From positions 35,602-99,601 of the forward strand of contig NZ_JAIWKS010000016.1 in assembly GCF_021271205.1 (NCBI RefSeq): a stretch of DNA of 64,000 bases. Direction: 5' to 3'. The number at the start of each line of letters is the position of its first letter. Positions within the stretch are counted from its first letter, which is position 1. The stretch comes from Pseudomonas uvaldensis. GTDB lineage: Bacteria; Pseudomonadota; Gammaproteobacteria; Pseudomonadales; Pseudomonadaceae. Shown one piece after another: positions 1-8,057 of the stretch. A program made the position numbers and the translations under genes. The notes under the pieces were generated by a model. That model had not been told where the DNA came from, searched no databases, and saw only the letters and a program-made list of their open reading frames with translations.

Positions 1-288
1 CTGCTGGATCCACCGGCCTGGGCCAAGAGTGCTTTCGGTACCGTCGACCTGTTGCGTGACTACCAGAGCCTGCTCAAGCCGGCGCTGCTGACCACCGCTG
101 ACGATGGCGTGCTGATCTGTTGCAACAACCTGGCGAAAGTCTCCATGGATGACTGGCGCGAACAGGTGCTGCGCTGCGCGAGCAAAGCCGGCCGACCTGT
201 GCGGGAATGGAGCGTGCTGACGCCCGGCGACGATTTTCCCTCCAGGGACGGGAATCCGCCGCTCAAGACACTGGTCCTTCAGTTCTAA
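1..288 (+). CDS. Class I SAM-dependent methyltransferase, C-terminal part
   Basis: Partial gene entering from the left edge; the frame is open from base 1 and stops at 286-288. The first residues read LLDPPAWAKS, which matches the DPP-type catalytic motif of RlmI-like and related class I methyltransferases, followed by a strand-helix pattern and a hydrophobic ICCNN strand. About 95 residues are visible, so the SAM-binding motif I lies outside the window. The substrate cannot be told from this piece; an rRNA or other nucleic-acid target is only suggested by the DPP motif. The 118 bases to the next gene show no clear terminator. Confidence 0.7.
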   Translation: MLDPPAWAKSAFGTVDLLRDYQSLLKPALLTTADDGVLICCNNLAKVSMDDWREQVLRCASKAGRPVREWSVLTPGDDFPSRDGNPPLKTLVLQF

Positions 289-406
289 GCCAACCTCCGC
301 AGACCTACGGAAAAAACGGACAAATCCGATAAATCTCAGTGGTTTCGGAACCGTAAACGCATGCCATACTCCAAGGCACTCCGATTCACACCAGACGAAG
401 CCACAC

Positions 407-3337
407 ATGTCCAAAGGATTGAAGCGCGCTTTCGCCGCACTGCTTATCGCACTGGCCCTCTACAGCCTGCTGGGGTTTCTGATATTGCCGGGCATCGCCT
501 TGCGGATCGCCAACCAGCAACTGGCCAGCCATGCCACGGTGCCGGCCCAGCTCCAGCGCATCGAACTCAATCCATTCAGCCTTGAAATCACCTTGTGGGG
601 GCTGAATGTGGGCGAACCGGGCAAGGAGCAGGTCGGCTTCGAACGGCTGTACGCCAACCTGCAAGTCGACAGCCTGTGGTCCGGCGCCCTGCACCTGGCC
701 GACATCGAGCTCGACAAGCCCAAGACCGAGATTGTGTTCGCCAAGGATGGGCAACTGAACCTGCTGGGCCTGTTCAAATTACCGCCCAGCGAGCCTGCTC
801 CGGCGAACCCGGACGCCAAGCCGTTTCCCCTGCGGGTCGATAGGATCAAGCTCGCCACCGGATATGTGCATTTCCAGGACCTGCGCCCCAGCGAGCCCAT
901 CGAGTTCCTTTACGACGCGCTTGATTTCGAACTGAAGAACCTCAGCACTCTGCCCGACGACAGCGCCGACATGACCCTGGTTGCCGCCGGGCCCGAAGGC
1001 GGGAAAATCGACTGGACCGGCAATTTCAGCCTTTCGCCAATCGCCTCCGAGGGCAAGCTCAAGGTCACCGATGGTCAGATGAAATTCTGGTGGCCCTATG
1101 TACGCGATGCGGTCCCCCTGGTGTTGGAAAACGGCATCGTCAACCTGAGCACCGACTACAAACTCAACCTGGCCAAGGGCACCGAACTGCTCTTGAGCAA
1201 CGCTGCCGTCAGCGTCGCGCCCTTCGCCATCAAGTCTCCCGATGGTCGTCCACTGGCCAGGCTCGAACGCCTGGATGTCAGCGAAACCACGGTGGACCTG
1301 GCCAAACAGCAAGTGCTGGTGGGCAAAGTCCGCAGCCAGAAACTGGAAACCTGGGCGGCCCGGGAGGCGGACGGTCAACTGGATTGGCAGAAATTGTTCG
1401 CCAGCCAGCCGGCGAAGCCCCAGGTCAAGGTGGAACCGGCATCGGCGCCGGCAGCCGCCGACTCCCCCAAACCCGAACCCGCTCCGCCGAGCAAACCATG
1501 GCAGGTCCTGTTGAAGGACGTGCAATTGCGCGACTACCAGGTGCACCTGGCCGATCGCCAGGCCCAACCCGCCGTGGCGCTGGACGTCGGCCCGCTGAAC
1601 CTCGACCTGCAGAACTACGACACCCTCAACGGTTCGCCCTTCACCCTCAAGCTGGACACCGGCCTGGGTAAACAAGGCAAGATCCTGGCTGACGGCGAAG
1701 TCAACCTGAACCCGGTCAGCGCCAGACTCAAGGTCAAGACCCAGGATATCGACTTGCGCGTCGCCCAAGCCTACATCAATCCTTTCATTCGGCTGGAGCT
1801 GCGCTCCGGGATGCTCGGCAGCGACCTGGCGGTAGATCTCAAGGGCATCGACCCGCTGGCGTTCGCGGTCACCGGTCGCGCCCAGGTCGACCAATTGCAC
1901 ACGCTCGATACTCTCAAGACCCGTGACTTCGTCAAATGGCAAAGCGTGGTCGTCGAGGGCCTCAACTACCAGCATGGCGACAGCCTCTCCATCGACAAGG
2001 TCAACCTGTTCCAACCCTACGCGCGCTTCATGATCAACGACGATCGCACCACCAACGTCGATGATCTGCTGATCCCGCAACCGCCCGACAGCGCGAAGAA
2101 CACGGCGGCCAAACCGGCGTCCCAAGGGAAGCCGCTGGGTATCCACATCGGTGCGATTGCCATCAATGACGGCTCGGCCAACTTCGCCGACTTCAGCCTG
2201 ACGCCAAATTTCGCCACCGCCATCCAACAGCTCAACGGCCAGATCGGCACCATCGACAGCCGCCAGGCCAAACCGGCCAGCGTAGACGTCAAGGGCAAGG
2301 TCGACCGCTATGCCCCGGTCATCATCAAGGGGGCGCTCAATCCGTTCGACCCCATGGCCAGCCTCGATATCGCCACCAGCTTCAAGCGGGTCGAGCTGAC
2401 AACCCTGACGCCCTACTCCGGCAAATTCGCCGGGTATCGCATCCGCAAGGGCCGGCTCAATCTCGATTTGCATTACCGCATCACCCAGGGCCAGCTCCAG
2501 GCCGAGAACAAGGTGGTGGTCGAGCAATTGCAATTGGGCGAAAAGGTCGACAGCCCGGACGCCGTCAGCCTGCCGTTGAAGCTGGCCGTCGCCCTGTTGA
2601 AGGATTCCGAAGGCAGGATTTCCATCGAGTTGCCCGTGTCCGGCAACCTCAACGATCCGCAGTTCAGCGTAATGCCGATCGTCTGGCAGACCCTGCGCAA
2701 TCTCGTGGTGCGGGCGGCCCAGGCACCGTTCAAGCTCATCGGCGGGTTGGTGGCCGGTGGTGGCTCCGAGGACCTGGGCAGCGTGGCGTTCGCACCGGGC
2801 TCCAGCGAGCTGAGCAAGGAAAACGAGGGTGTGCTGCTCAAGCTGTCCGAAGCGCTTGGTAAACGTCCGGAACTGCGCCTGGAGATCGAAGGCACCGCCG
2901 CCGAGAGCAGCGATGGTCCATTGCTGGCCTCCCAGCGCCTGGAGCGTGAGTACCAGTACAACTACTACAAGATGCTGCAACGTCGGGGCGATAAAGTTCC
3001 GGCCAAAGCGTCGTTACTGGAAGTTCCGGAAGACGAAAAGGCTCCGCTGCTGGAAGGCATCTACCGCACCCGCCTCAAGACACAACCGCCGGTCGAATGG
3101 TCGCAACTGGATAAAAAAGCCCGTATCGAAAAACTGCGCGAAGGGGTAATCAAATTCTGGAGCGGCAGCGAGGTATTGCTGCGCGAACTGGGCCAGGAAC
3201 GGGCGAGCAGCATCAAGGACTTCCTGGTGGACAAAGGCAAACTGGCCGACGACCGTGTCTATTTTATCGACGCCAGCCTCGGCCAGGCCGAAAGCGATGG
3301 GCGCGTGATCACTCCCATGCACCTGGACGCCGAATAA
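407..3337 (+). CDS. DUF748 (AsmA-like) envelope protein with OmpA-like C-terminus
   Basis: A 976-residue protein with an N-terminal membrane segment (about residues 9-32) followed by a very long periplasmic part. The repeated pattern of short strands with DLQNYD, INPFIRLE and LNPFDPMASL blocks is typical of DUF748 proteins, relatives of the AsmA/TamB group thought to bridge the envelope and move lipids. A Pro/Ala-rich linker lies near residues 335-360. From about residue 785 there is an OmpA-like pattern (VAFAPGSSELSKEN, then a DGPLLASQRL helix), so peptidoglycan contact is possible. It is followed after one base by the DUF2845 gene, probably one transcript. Function in lipid transport or envelope integrity is inference from the family. 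Confidence 0.85.
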   Translation: MSKGLKRAFAALLIALALYSLLGFLILPGIALRIANQQLASHATVPAQLQRIELNPFSLEITLWGLNVGEPGKEQVGFERLYANLQVDSLWSGALHLADIELDKPKTEIVFAKDGQLNLLGLFKLPPSEPAPANPDAKPFPLRVDRIKLATGYVHFQDLRPSEPIEFLYDALDFELKNLSTLPDDSADMTLVAAGPEGGKIDWTGNFSLSPIASEGKLKVTDGQMKFWWPYVRDAVPLVLENGIVNLSTDYKLNLAKGTELLLSNAAVSVAPFAIKSPDGRPLARLERLDVSETTVDLAKQQVLVGKVRSQKLETWAAREADGQLDWQKLFASQPAKPQVKVEPASAPAAADSPKPEPAPPSKPWQVLLKDVQLRDYQVHLADRQAQPAVALDVGPLNLDLQNYDTLNGSPFTLKLDTGLGKQGKILADGEVNLNPVSARLKVKTQDIDLRVAQAYINPFIRLELRSGMLGSDLAVDLKGIDPLAFAVTGRAQVDQLHTLDTLKTRDFVKWQSVVVEGLNYQHGDSLSIDKVNLFQPYARFMINDDRTTNVDDLLIPQPPDSAKNTAAKPASQGKPLGIHIGAIAINDGSANFADFSLTPNFATAIQQLNGQIGTIDSRQAKPASVDVKGKVDRYAPVIIKGALNPFDPMASLDIATSFKRVELTTLTPYSGKFAGYRIRKGRLNLDLHYRITQGQLQAENKVVVEQLQLGEKVDSPDAVSLPLKLAVALLKDSEGRISIELPVSGNLNDPQFSVMPIVWQTLRNLVVRAAQAPFKLIGGLVAGGGSEDLGSVAFAPGSSELSKENEGVLLKLSEALGKRPELRLEIEGTAAESSDGPLLASQRLEREYQYNYYKMLQRRGDKVPAKASLLEVPEDEKAPLLEGIYRTRLKTQPPVEWSQLDKKARIEKLREGVIKFWSGSEVLLRELGQERASSIKDFLVDKGKLADDRVYFIDASLGQAESDGRVITPMHLDAE

Positions 3338-3338
3338 G

Positions 3339-3635
3339 ATGAAACGCTCTTGCTGGCTCTCCCTGGGTTTGTTGCTGGTTGCGAGCCAGGCACCGGCGGC
3401 CGACACGTTGCGCTGCGGCAGCCAGTTGATCAGCGTCGGCGACCGCTCCAGCGAAGTGCTGCAAAAATGCGGAGAACCGGCGGCTCGGGATGACCTGGGC
3501 TATAAGCGCAGTGTCAATCGGCGGGAAGAGTACCCGGTGGAAGAATGGACTTATGGGCCCAACAGCGGCATGTACCAATACCTGCGCTTCGAGGGTAATC
3601 GATTGGTACAGATCACCAGCAAGCGTGGGCGCTGA
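3339..3635 (+). CDS. DUF2845 domain periplasmic protein
   Basis: A 98-residue protein with a clear signal peptide (hydrophobic core about residues 6-20, cleavage likely after APA). The mature part has the DUF2845 layout: LRCGSQLISVGD near the start, a second cysteine in QKCGEP and an EEWTYGP motif before a short C-terminal strand. The ATG lies one base after the stop of the DUF748 gene, so the two are probably translated from one message. The two cysteines may form a disulfide in the periplasm. Role unknown; family members are small exported proteins often placed near envelope genes. Confidence 0.8.
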   Translation: MKRSCWLSLGLLLVASQAPAADTLRCGSQLISVGDRSSEVLQKCGEPAARDDLGYKRSVNRREEYPVEEWTYGPNSGMYQYLRFEGNRLVQITSKRGR

Positions 3636-3710
3636 ACCGCAACCGCTTCATGGCAAACAAGGTTGATGTCTGTTCCACCGCAGTCTTTGAATAGCCTATG
3701 CAGAATAGAA

Positions 3711-3737
3711 CAGGCCCCCGGCAACGCCGGGGGCCTG
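3711..3737. terminator. GC-rich hairpin between convergent genes
   Basis: Perfect 12-bp arms (CAGGCCCCCGGC and its complement) around an AAC loop, between the DUF2845 gene on + and the BON gene on -. There is no T-run on the + side and only a weak one (TTCTATT) on the minus side, so it may act weakly in both directions. Confidence 0.6.
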
Positions 3738-3846
3738 TGGACGGCCACCTCCCTGTGGCCTTTCGCATGAACTCCAAAGCAACGGCAAACGTATGACTCA
3801 GCCCGTTTGCCGTGCCTTCTCCCGGTCCAGGCGAGAAGTCTTGGCG

Positions 3847-4203
3847 TTATTCGGCCTTCAGACCATCAGCCGATACGTCTTGCACGCCTTTGATTTTCTT
3901 GGCAATCGCCACGGCGGTTTCCTTCTGAGCCTTCGTTACAGCGACGTCCGAAGACAGAGATACAACGCCTTTGTTGGTTTCAACCTTGATATCGGTGCCT
4001 GGAATGCCTTTTTCAGTGACCAGGTCCGCTTTGACCTTGGTGGTGATCCAGGTGTCTTTGGTTTCTTCCTTGGCTTTCGTAACTTCGCCAGCAGCCAGCA
4101 TCATTGGAGCCTGCGTCGCTTGAACGTTCTGGGCAAATGCGGCGTTAGCCATGGTCAGGGTCAGTGCGGTAGCAGCAGCGGCAGTGATAGCGAACTTCTT
4201 CAT
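3847..4203 (-). CDS. BON-domain periplasmic protein (OsmY/DolP type)
   Basis: A 118-residue protein with a signal peptide (MKKFAITAAAATALTLT..., cleavage likely after AFA) and one BON domain from about residue 48 to the end (KVKADLVTEKGIPGTDIKV, then GVVSLSSDV and KKIKGVQDV). BON domains bind phospholipids or other envelope partners; OsmY-like proteins answer osmotic stress. The Shine-Dalgarno AGGAGT lies 6 bases before the ATG. Upstream is a close match to a sigma-54 promoter and a cluster of CATGCA repeats, so it is probably activated by an enhancer-binding protein rather than only by osmotic stress. A long reading frame on the opposite strand here is a shadow. Confidence 0.85.
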   Translation of the reverse strand: MKKFAITAAAATALTLTMANAAFAQNVQATQAPMMLAAGEVTKAKEETKDTWITTKVKADLVTEKGIPGTDIKVETNKGVVSLSSDVAVTKAQKETAVAIAKKIKGVQDVSADGLKAE

Positions 4204-4230
4204 ACGAGTAACTCCTGTTTTTCTCAGAAA

Positions 4231-4254
4231 CTGCCGGGAAATGCAGTCCGGCAG
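4231..4254 (-). promoter_or_regulatory. 5'-UTR hairpin of the BON gene
   Basis: CTGCCGG and CCGGCAG form 7-bp arms with a 10-base loop in the predicted leader of the BON mRNA, ending 27 bases before the start codon. The Shine-Dalgarno region (CAGGAGT on the minus strand, 4211-4217) has an exact complement at 4261-4267, but that lies at or just before the predicted transcription start. Confidence 0.4.
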
Positions 4255-4268
4255 GGCTGTCAGGAGTA

Positions 4269-4285
4269 GTGCGAAGGGTGTGCCA
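4269..4285 (-). promoter_or_regulatory. Sigma-54 (-24/-12) promoter of the BON gene
   Basis: On the minus strand TGGCACACCCTTCGCAC fits TGGCAC-N5-TTGCA with GG and GC exactly 10 bases apart. Transcription would start near 4260, giving a leader of about 56 bases. The region upstream is AT-rich, as wanted for IHF bending, and holds CATGCA-type repeats at 4350-4393. Confidence 0.65.
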
Positions 4286-4349
4286 GTTTTTTATTTCAAA
4301 AAAAATCTATAAAAATCAACAATTTAAGCGAAACGGTATTTTACGGAAT

Positions 4350-4393
4350 CATGCAAAATGCATGACCCGTCGATTTTGTACATGCAACATGCG
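4350..4393. promoter_or_regulatory. CATGCA repeat cluster, candidate enhancer site
   Basis: CATGCA-AAA-TGCATG forms a perfect dyad at 4350-4364, and CATGCA-A-CATGCG follows at 4381-4393. The dyad centre is roughly 97 bases before the predicted sigma-54 start of the BON gene, the usual distance for an enhancer-binding protein. Which activator binds is unknown. Confidence 0.4.
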
Positions 4394-4443
4394 GGTTTCG
4401 GCCATGGCTTAAGCCACTGAATTGCAGAGCATTTTCCTACAAC

Positions 4444-4466
4444 AAAAAACCCCGCTAAAAGCGGGG
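4444..4466 (-). terminator. Rho-independent terminator of pilA
   Basis: Read on the minus strand, CCCCGC-TTTTA-GCGGGG is followed by six T residues, 24 bases after the pilA stop. Confidence 0.85.
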
Positions 4467-4489
4467 CCGGTCAGACCAACCTTTATGCC

Positions 4490-4912
4490 TCAACCACCTG
4501 CAGCGGCACCGGTGCAGCCCTTGGGAGCGTATTCCTGCTCAGCCGTGGTGGCGCATGTCCATACCCCGGTTCCCGAACGACTCAGCGTAATCGTCTTGCC
4601 CACCACCGGACCCGGCGCATTGAGGATGGTGCAGCCAATGGTGCCAACCCCTGTAGAGGCAACACCCGAGGCAGTGGTGGTGCAGTTACTGGTCGTTGCC
4701 GTCCCGCCAACAAGTTCGAGGGTCGGGTTGGTACCCGAATTGATCGTGTCCTCGAACGGCACCTTCAACGCAGTGATCTCCGCCAGGCCCGCCGTCACCT
4801 TGGCCCGCGCCTGGTATTTGGAATATTGCGGCAACGCAAAGGTCGCCAGGATGCCGATGATCGCCACGACGATCAGCAGCTCGATCAGGGTAAAGCCACT
4901 CTGCTTGTTCAT
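4490..4912 (-). CDS. pilA: Type IV major pilin PilA
   Basis: Prepilin of 140 residues. The short leader MNKQSG is cut before FTLIELLIVVAII, the hydrophobic stalk helix with Glu5. The C-terminal Cys pair (WTC...KGC, about 13 residues apart) gives the disulfide loop of type IVa pilins, and there is another Cys pair in the middle of the head. I start at ATG 4912 because GGAG sits 6 bases ahead; the ATG at 4924 has no such site. It is transcribed away from pilBCD, with a sigma-54 promoter upstream and a terminator downstream. PilA forms the pilus fibre used in twitching, attachment and DNA or phage uptake. Confidence 0.93.
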   Translation of the reverse strand: MNKQSGFTLIELLIVVAIIGILATFALPQYSKYQARAKVTAGLAEITALKVPFEDTINSGTNPTLELVGGTATTSNCTTTASGVASTGVGTIGCTILNAPGPVVGKTITLSRSGTGVWTCATTAEQEYAPKGCTGAAAGG

Positions 4913-4957
4913 AGACATCTCCATACATGAGGTGGAGTCTCATGGTTGGGGCAGCCG

Positions 4958-4975
4958 TTGCAGGGCACATGCCAA
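4958..4975 (-). promoter_or_regulatory. Sigma-54 promoter of pilA
   Basis: On the minus strand TTGGCATGTGCCCTGCAA contains GG-N10-GC with good flanks (TTGGCA at -24, CTGCA at -12). It lies 46 bases before the pilA ATG. Pilin genes of Pseudomonas are known to need RpoN and PilR; pilS and pilR are in this window. Confidence 0.8.
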
Positions 4976-5048
4976 CCGTCCGGAGCCATGCCCACCGGGG
5001 GTTCGGGGCCACAGAAGCCTTGCGCCCCATCCCTACAACCGCACTATC

Positions 5049-5063
5049 TGACATTTTTTGTCA
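5049..5063. promoter_or_regulatory. TGACA-N5-TGTCA dyad, candidate PilR site
   Basis: A perfect 5-bp inverted repeat around five T residues in the pilA-pilB spacer, about 110 bases before the predicted pilA start. PilR is known to bind TGTC boxes upstream of pilA. It also lies just before the pilB -35 element. Confidence 0.5.
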
Positions 5064-5078
5064 CCCCAACCCGCTGGT

Positions 5079-5107
5079 TTGGTGTTGATGCTTGACTAGG
5101 CTATAAG
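5079..5107 (+). promoter_or_regulatory. Sigma-70 type promoter of pilB
   Basis: TTGGTG and TATAAG are separated by 17 bases, about 30 bases before the pilB start codon. Confidence 0.5.
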
Positions 5108-5135
5108 TCATGAACTGTCTGCGTCCGGGATCCCC

Positions 5136-6836
5136 ATGAATGACATCGCCCTCAGCGGCCTGACCAAGCAACTGGTGCTGGCCGAACTGCTCACCGAACA
5201 AAGTGCGCAACAGGCGCATCAACAGGCCCAACGCAATCGCATGCCCCTGGTCAGTTATCTGGTGCAGAACAAACTGGTCCAGAGTCGCCAGGTTGCGGAG
5301 ATCGCCTCAGAACACTTCGGCGTCGCCCTGCTGGACCTCAACAGCCTCGACAAGGAGGCCCAGCCTACGGGCCTGGTCAGCGAGAAACTGGTTCGCCAGC
5401 ACCATGCGCTGCCGCTGTGGCGACGGGGCAACAAACTGTTCGTGGGCATTTCCGACCCCACCAACCACCAGGCTATCAATGACATTCAGTTCAGTACCGG
5501 CCTGACCACCGAAGCCATCCTGGTGGAGGACGACAAACTCAGCGATGCCATCGAAAAGTTCTTCGAATCCAGTACCACAGGCCTGGAAGGCATGGGCGAT
5601 GTAGACCTCGATGGCCTGGACATCGAGTCGGGCGATGACCACAAGCAGGACGCCATCGCCGGCCTGGACGCCGACGATGCGCCGGTGGTGCGCTTCGTCA
5701 ACAAGATGCTGCTGGATGCGATCAAGGGCGGCTCTTCCGACCTGCATTTCGAGCCTTATGAAAAATCCTACCGTGTGCGGGTCCGCACCGATGGCATGTT
5801 GCGCGAAGTCGCCCGACCGCCGATCCAGTTGGCGACCCGCATCGCCGCGCGCCTGAAGGTCATGGCCAACCTGGATATTTCCGAACGGCGCAAGCCTCAG
5901 GACGGGCGGCTGAAAATGCGCTTGTCGAAAACCAAATCCATCGATTTCCGGGTCAACACCCTGCCCACGCTCTGGGGCGAAAAAGTGGTGATTCGGATTC
6001 TCGACCCCTCCAGTGCGCAGATGGGCATCGACGCCCTGGGCTACGAACCGGACCAGAAAGAGCTGTACCTGGCGGCCCTCAAACAACCGCAAGGGCTGAT
6101 CCTGGTAACCGGGCCGACCGGCTCGGGCAAGACCGTCTCGCTCTACACGGGGTTGAATATCCTCAATACCGTGGACATCAACATTTCCACAGCCGAAGAT
6201 CCGGTGGAAATCAACATGGAAGGGATCAACCAGGTCAACGTGAACCCACGCCAGGGCCTGGACTTCGCCCAGGCGCTGCGCTCGTTCCTGCGCCAGGACC
6301 CGGATGTGATCATGGTCGGTGAGATCCGCGACCTCGAAACAGCCGAAATTGCCATCAAGGCGGCCCAGACCGGGCACATGGTGTTGTCGACGCTGCACAC
6401 CAACAGCGCTGCCGAAACCTTGATCCGTTTGCAGAACATGGGCATTCCCGGCTTCAACATCGCCACGGCGGTCCACCTGATCATCGCCCAGCGGCTGGCG
6501 CGCAAGCTGTGCAGCCATTGCAAGAAGGCCATCGAGATTCCCGAAGAGACGTTGCTCAAGGAAGGTTTTCCCCGGGAACGCATCGGCTCGTTCACGATCT
6601 ATGAGCCGGTCGGTTGCGAACAGTGCAACAACGGCTACAAGGGACGCGTGGGGATTTATGAAGTGGTCAAAAACACACCCGAGCTGCAACGGCTGATCAT
6701 GGCCGAGGGCAACTCGCTGGAAATCGACCTGCAAATGCGCAAGGACGGCTTCAACGACCTGCGCGCCTCCGGGCTGCTCAAAGTGATGCAAGGAGTGACC
6801 AGCCTCGAAGAAATCAACCGGGTCACCAAGGATTGA
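5136..6836 (+). CDS. pilB: Type IV pilus extension ATPase PilB
   Basis: A 566-residue hexameric motor ATPase that drives pilus extension from the cytoplasmic face. The N-terminal half is an MshEN/GSPII_E-N type region; the ATPase core has Walker A GPTGSGKT near residue 326, an Asp box, Walker B (PDVIMVGEIRD) and a His box (GHMVLSTLHTNSA). A tetracysteine zinc knuckle follows (CSHC...CEQC near residues 463-495). It starts a head-to-tail block with pilC and pilD. The PilT retraction ATPase is not in the window. Confidence 0.96.
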   Translation: MNDIALSGLTKQLVLAELLTEQSAQQAHQQAQRNRMPLVSYLVQNKLVQSRQVAEIASEHFGVALLDLNSLDKEAQPTGLVSEKLVRQHHALPLWRRGNKLFVGISDPTNHQAINDIQFSTGLTTEAILVEDDKLSDAIEKFFESSTTGLEGMGDVDLDGLDIESGDDHKQDAIAGLDADDAPVVRFVNKMLLDAIKGGSSDLHFEPYEKSYRVRVRTDGMLREVARPPIQLATRIAARLKVMANLDISERRKPQDGRLKMRLSKTKSIDFRVNTLPTLWGEKVVIRILDPSSAQMGIDALGYEPDQKELYLAALKQPQGLILVTGPTGSGKTVSLYTGLNILNTVDINISTAEDPVEINMEGINQVNVNPRQGLDFAQALRSFLRQDPDVIMVGEIRDLETAEIAIKAAQTGHMVLSTLHTNSAAETLIRLQNMGIPGFNIATAVHLIIAQRLARKLCSHCKKAIEIPEETLLKEGFPRERIGSFTIYEPVGCEQCNNGYKGRVGIYEVVKNTPELQRLIMAEGNSLEIDLQMRKDGFNDLRASGLLKVMQGVTSLEEINRVTKD

Positions 6837-6838
6837 GC

Positions 6839-8056
6839 ATGGCGGTCAAGGCAGTCAAAACCGATACCTATACGTGGGAAGGCAAGGACCGCAAGGGCAC
6901 GAAAATGTCCGGCGAGCTGGCCGGCCAGAGCCCGGCACTGGTCAAGGCACAATTGCGCAAGCAAGGCATCAATCCGGAAAAGGTGCGCAAGAAGTCCGCC
7001 TCGATATTCGGCAAGGGCAAGCGCATCAAGCCGCTGGATATCGCCCTCTTCACCCGCCAGATGGCCACGATGCTCAAGGCCGGCGTGCCGCTGTTGCAGG
7101 CGTTCGACATCATTGGCGAAGGCTTCGACAACGCCAACATGCGCAAGCTGGTGGATGAGGTGAAACAGGAAGTCGCCGCCGGCAACAGCTTCGCCGCGTC
7201 GTTGCGCAAATGCCCGCAGTATTTCGATGAGTTGTATTGCAACCTGGTGGACGCCGGTGAACAGGCCGGCGCACTGGACACGCTGCTGGACCGGGTTGCC
7301 ACCTACAAGGAAAAGAGCGAAGCCCTCAAGGCCAAGATCAAGAAAGCCATGACGTATCCGACGGCCGTCATCCTCGTCGCGGCGGTGGTCACGGGCATTC
7401 TGCTGGTCAAGGTGGTGCCACAATTCGAGTCGGTGTTCGCCGGGTTCGGCGCCGAACTGCCGGCGTTCACGGTCATGGTCATCGGCCTCTCGGAGTTCAT
7501 GCAGCAATGGTGGTGGCTGCTGCTGGGTGGCCTGGTGGGCGGCTTTTTTGGCGTGAAGTACGCGCTCAAGCGCTCCCAGGGGTTTCGTGACTGGCGCGAT
7601 AAATGGCTGCTCAAGCTACCGCTGGTAGGTGCCCTGATGTACAAATCCGCGGTGGCCCGCTACGCCCGCACGCTGTCCACGACTTTCGCGGCCGGCGTGC
7701 CGCTGGTGGAAGCCCTGGACTCGGTTTCCGGCGCCACCGGCAATGTAGTGTTCAAACGTGCCGTGCAGCGCATCCGCCAGGATGTCTCAACCGGCATGCA
7801 ACTGAATTTCTCCATGCGCGCCTCAGGCATCTTTCCGAACCTGGCGATCCAGATGACTGCCATCGGCGAGGAATCCGGCGCGCTGGACGACATGCTCGAC
7901 AAAGTGGCGAGCTTTTATGAGGCCGAAGTGGACAATCTGGTGGACAACCTCACCAGCCTGATGGAACCCTTCATCATGGTGATCCTGGGGGTGGTGGTCG
8001 GCGGCCTGGTGGTCGCGATGTACTTGCCCATCTTTCAACTCGGCTCTGCGATCTGA
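6839..8056 (+). CDS. pilC: Type IV pilus inner-membrane platform protein PilC
   Basis: A 405-residue polytopic protein with two GspF-type domains (about residues 70-195 and 275-395), each beginning with an F-TRQMATMLKAGVPL or YARTLSTTFAAGVPLVEAL motif, and three membrane segments. It holds the pilin assembly site and is turned by PilB or PilT. I use the ATG at 6839, three bases after the pilB stop, rather than the TTG at 6833 inside it. Tight spacing on both sides indicates translation from the pilBCD message. Confidence 0.95.
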   Translation: MAVKAVKTDTYTWEGKDRKGTKMSGELAGQSPALVKAQLRKQGINPEKVRKKSASIFGKGKRIKPLDIALFTRQMATMLKAGVPLLQAFDIIGEGFDNANMRKLVDEVKQEVAAGNSFAASLRKCPQYFDELYCNLVDAGEQAGALDTLLDRVATYKEKSEALKAKIKKAMTYPTAVILVAAVVTGILLVKVVPQFESVFAGFGAELPAFTVMVIGLSEFMQQWWWLLLGGLVGGFFGVKYALKRSQGFRDWRDKWLLKLPLVGALMYKSAVARYARTLSTTFAAGVPLVEALDSVSGATGNVVFKRAVQRIRQDVSTGMQLNFSMRASGIFPNLAIQMTAIGEESGALDDMLDKVASFYEAEVDNLVDNLTSLMEPFIMVILGVVVGGLVVAMYLPIFQLGSAI

Positions 8057-8057
8057 C

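Noticed and set aside
779..2980. 733-residue reading frame on the minus strand under the DUF748 gene
   Set aside because: Shadow frame typical of GC-rich codon use; the plus strand has a recognisable family, and the antisense product has no domain pattern.
3793..4269. 158-residue plus-strand frame across the BON gene
   Set aside because: It covers the BON gene, which has a signal peptide, domain and promoter on the minus strand.
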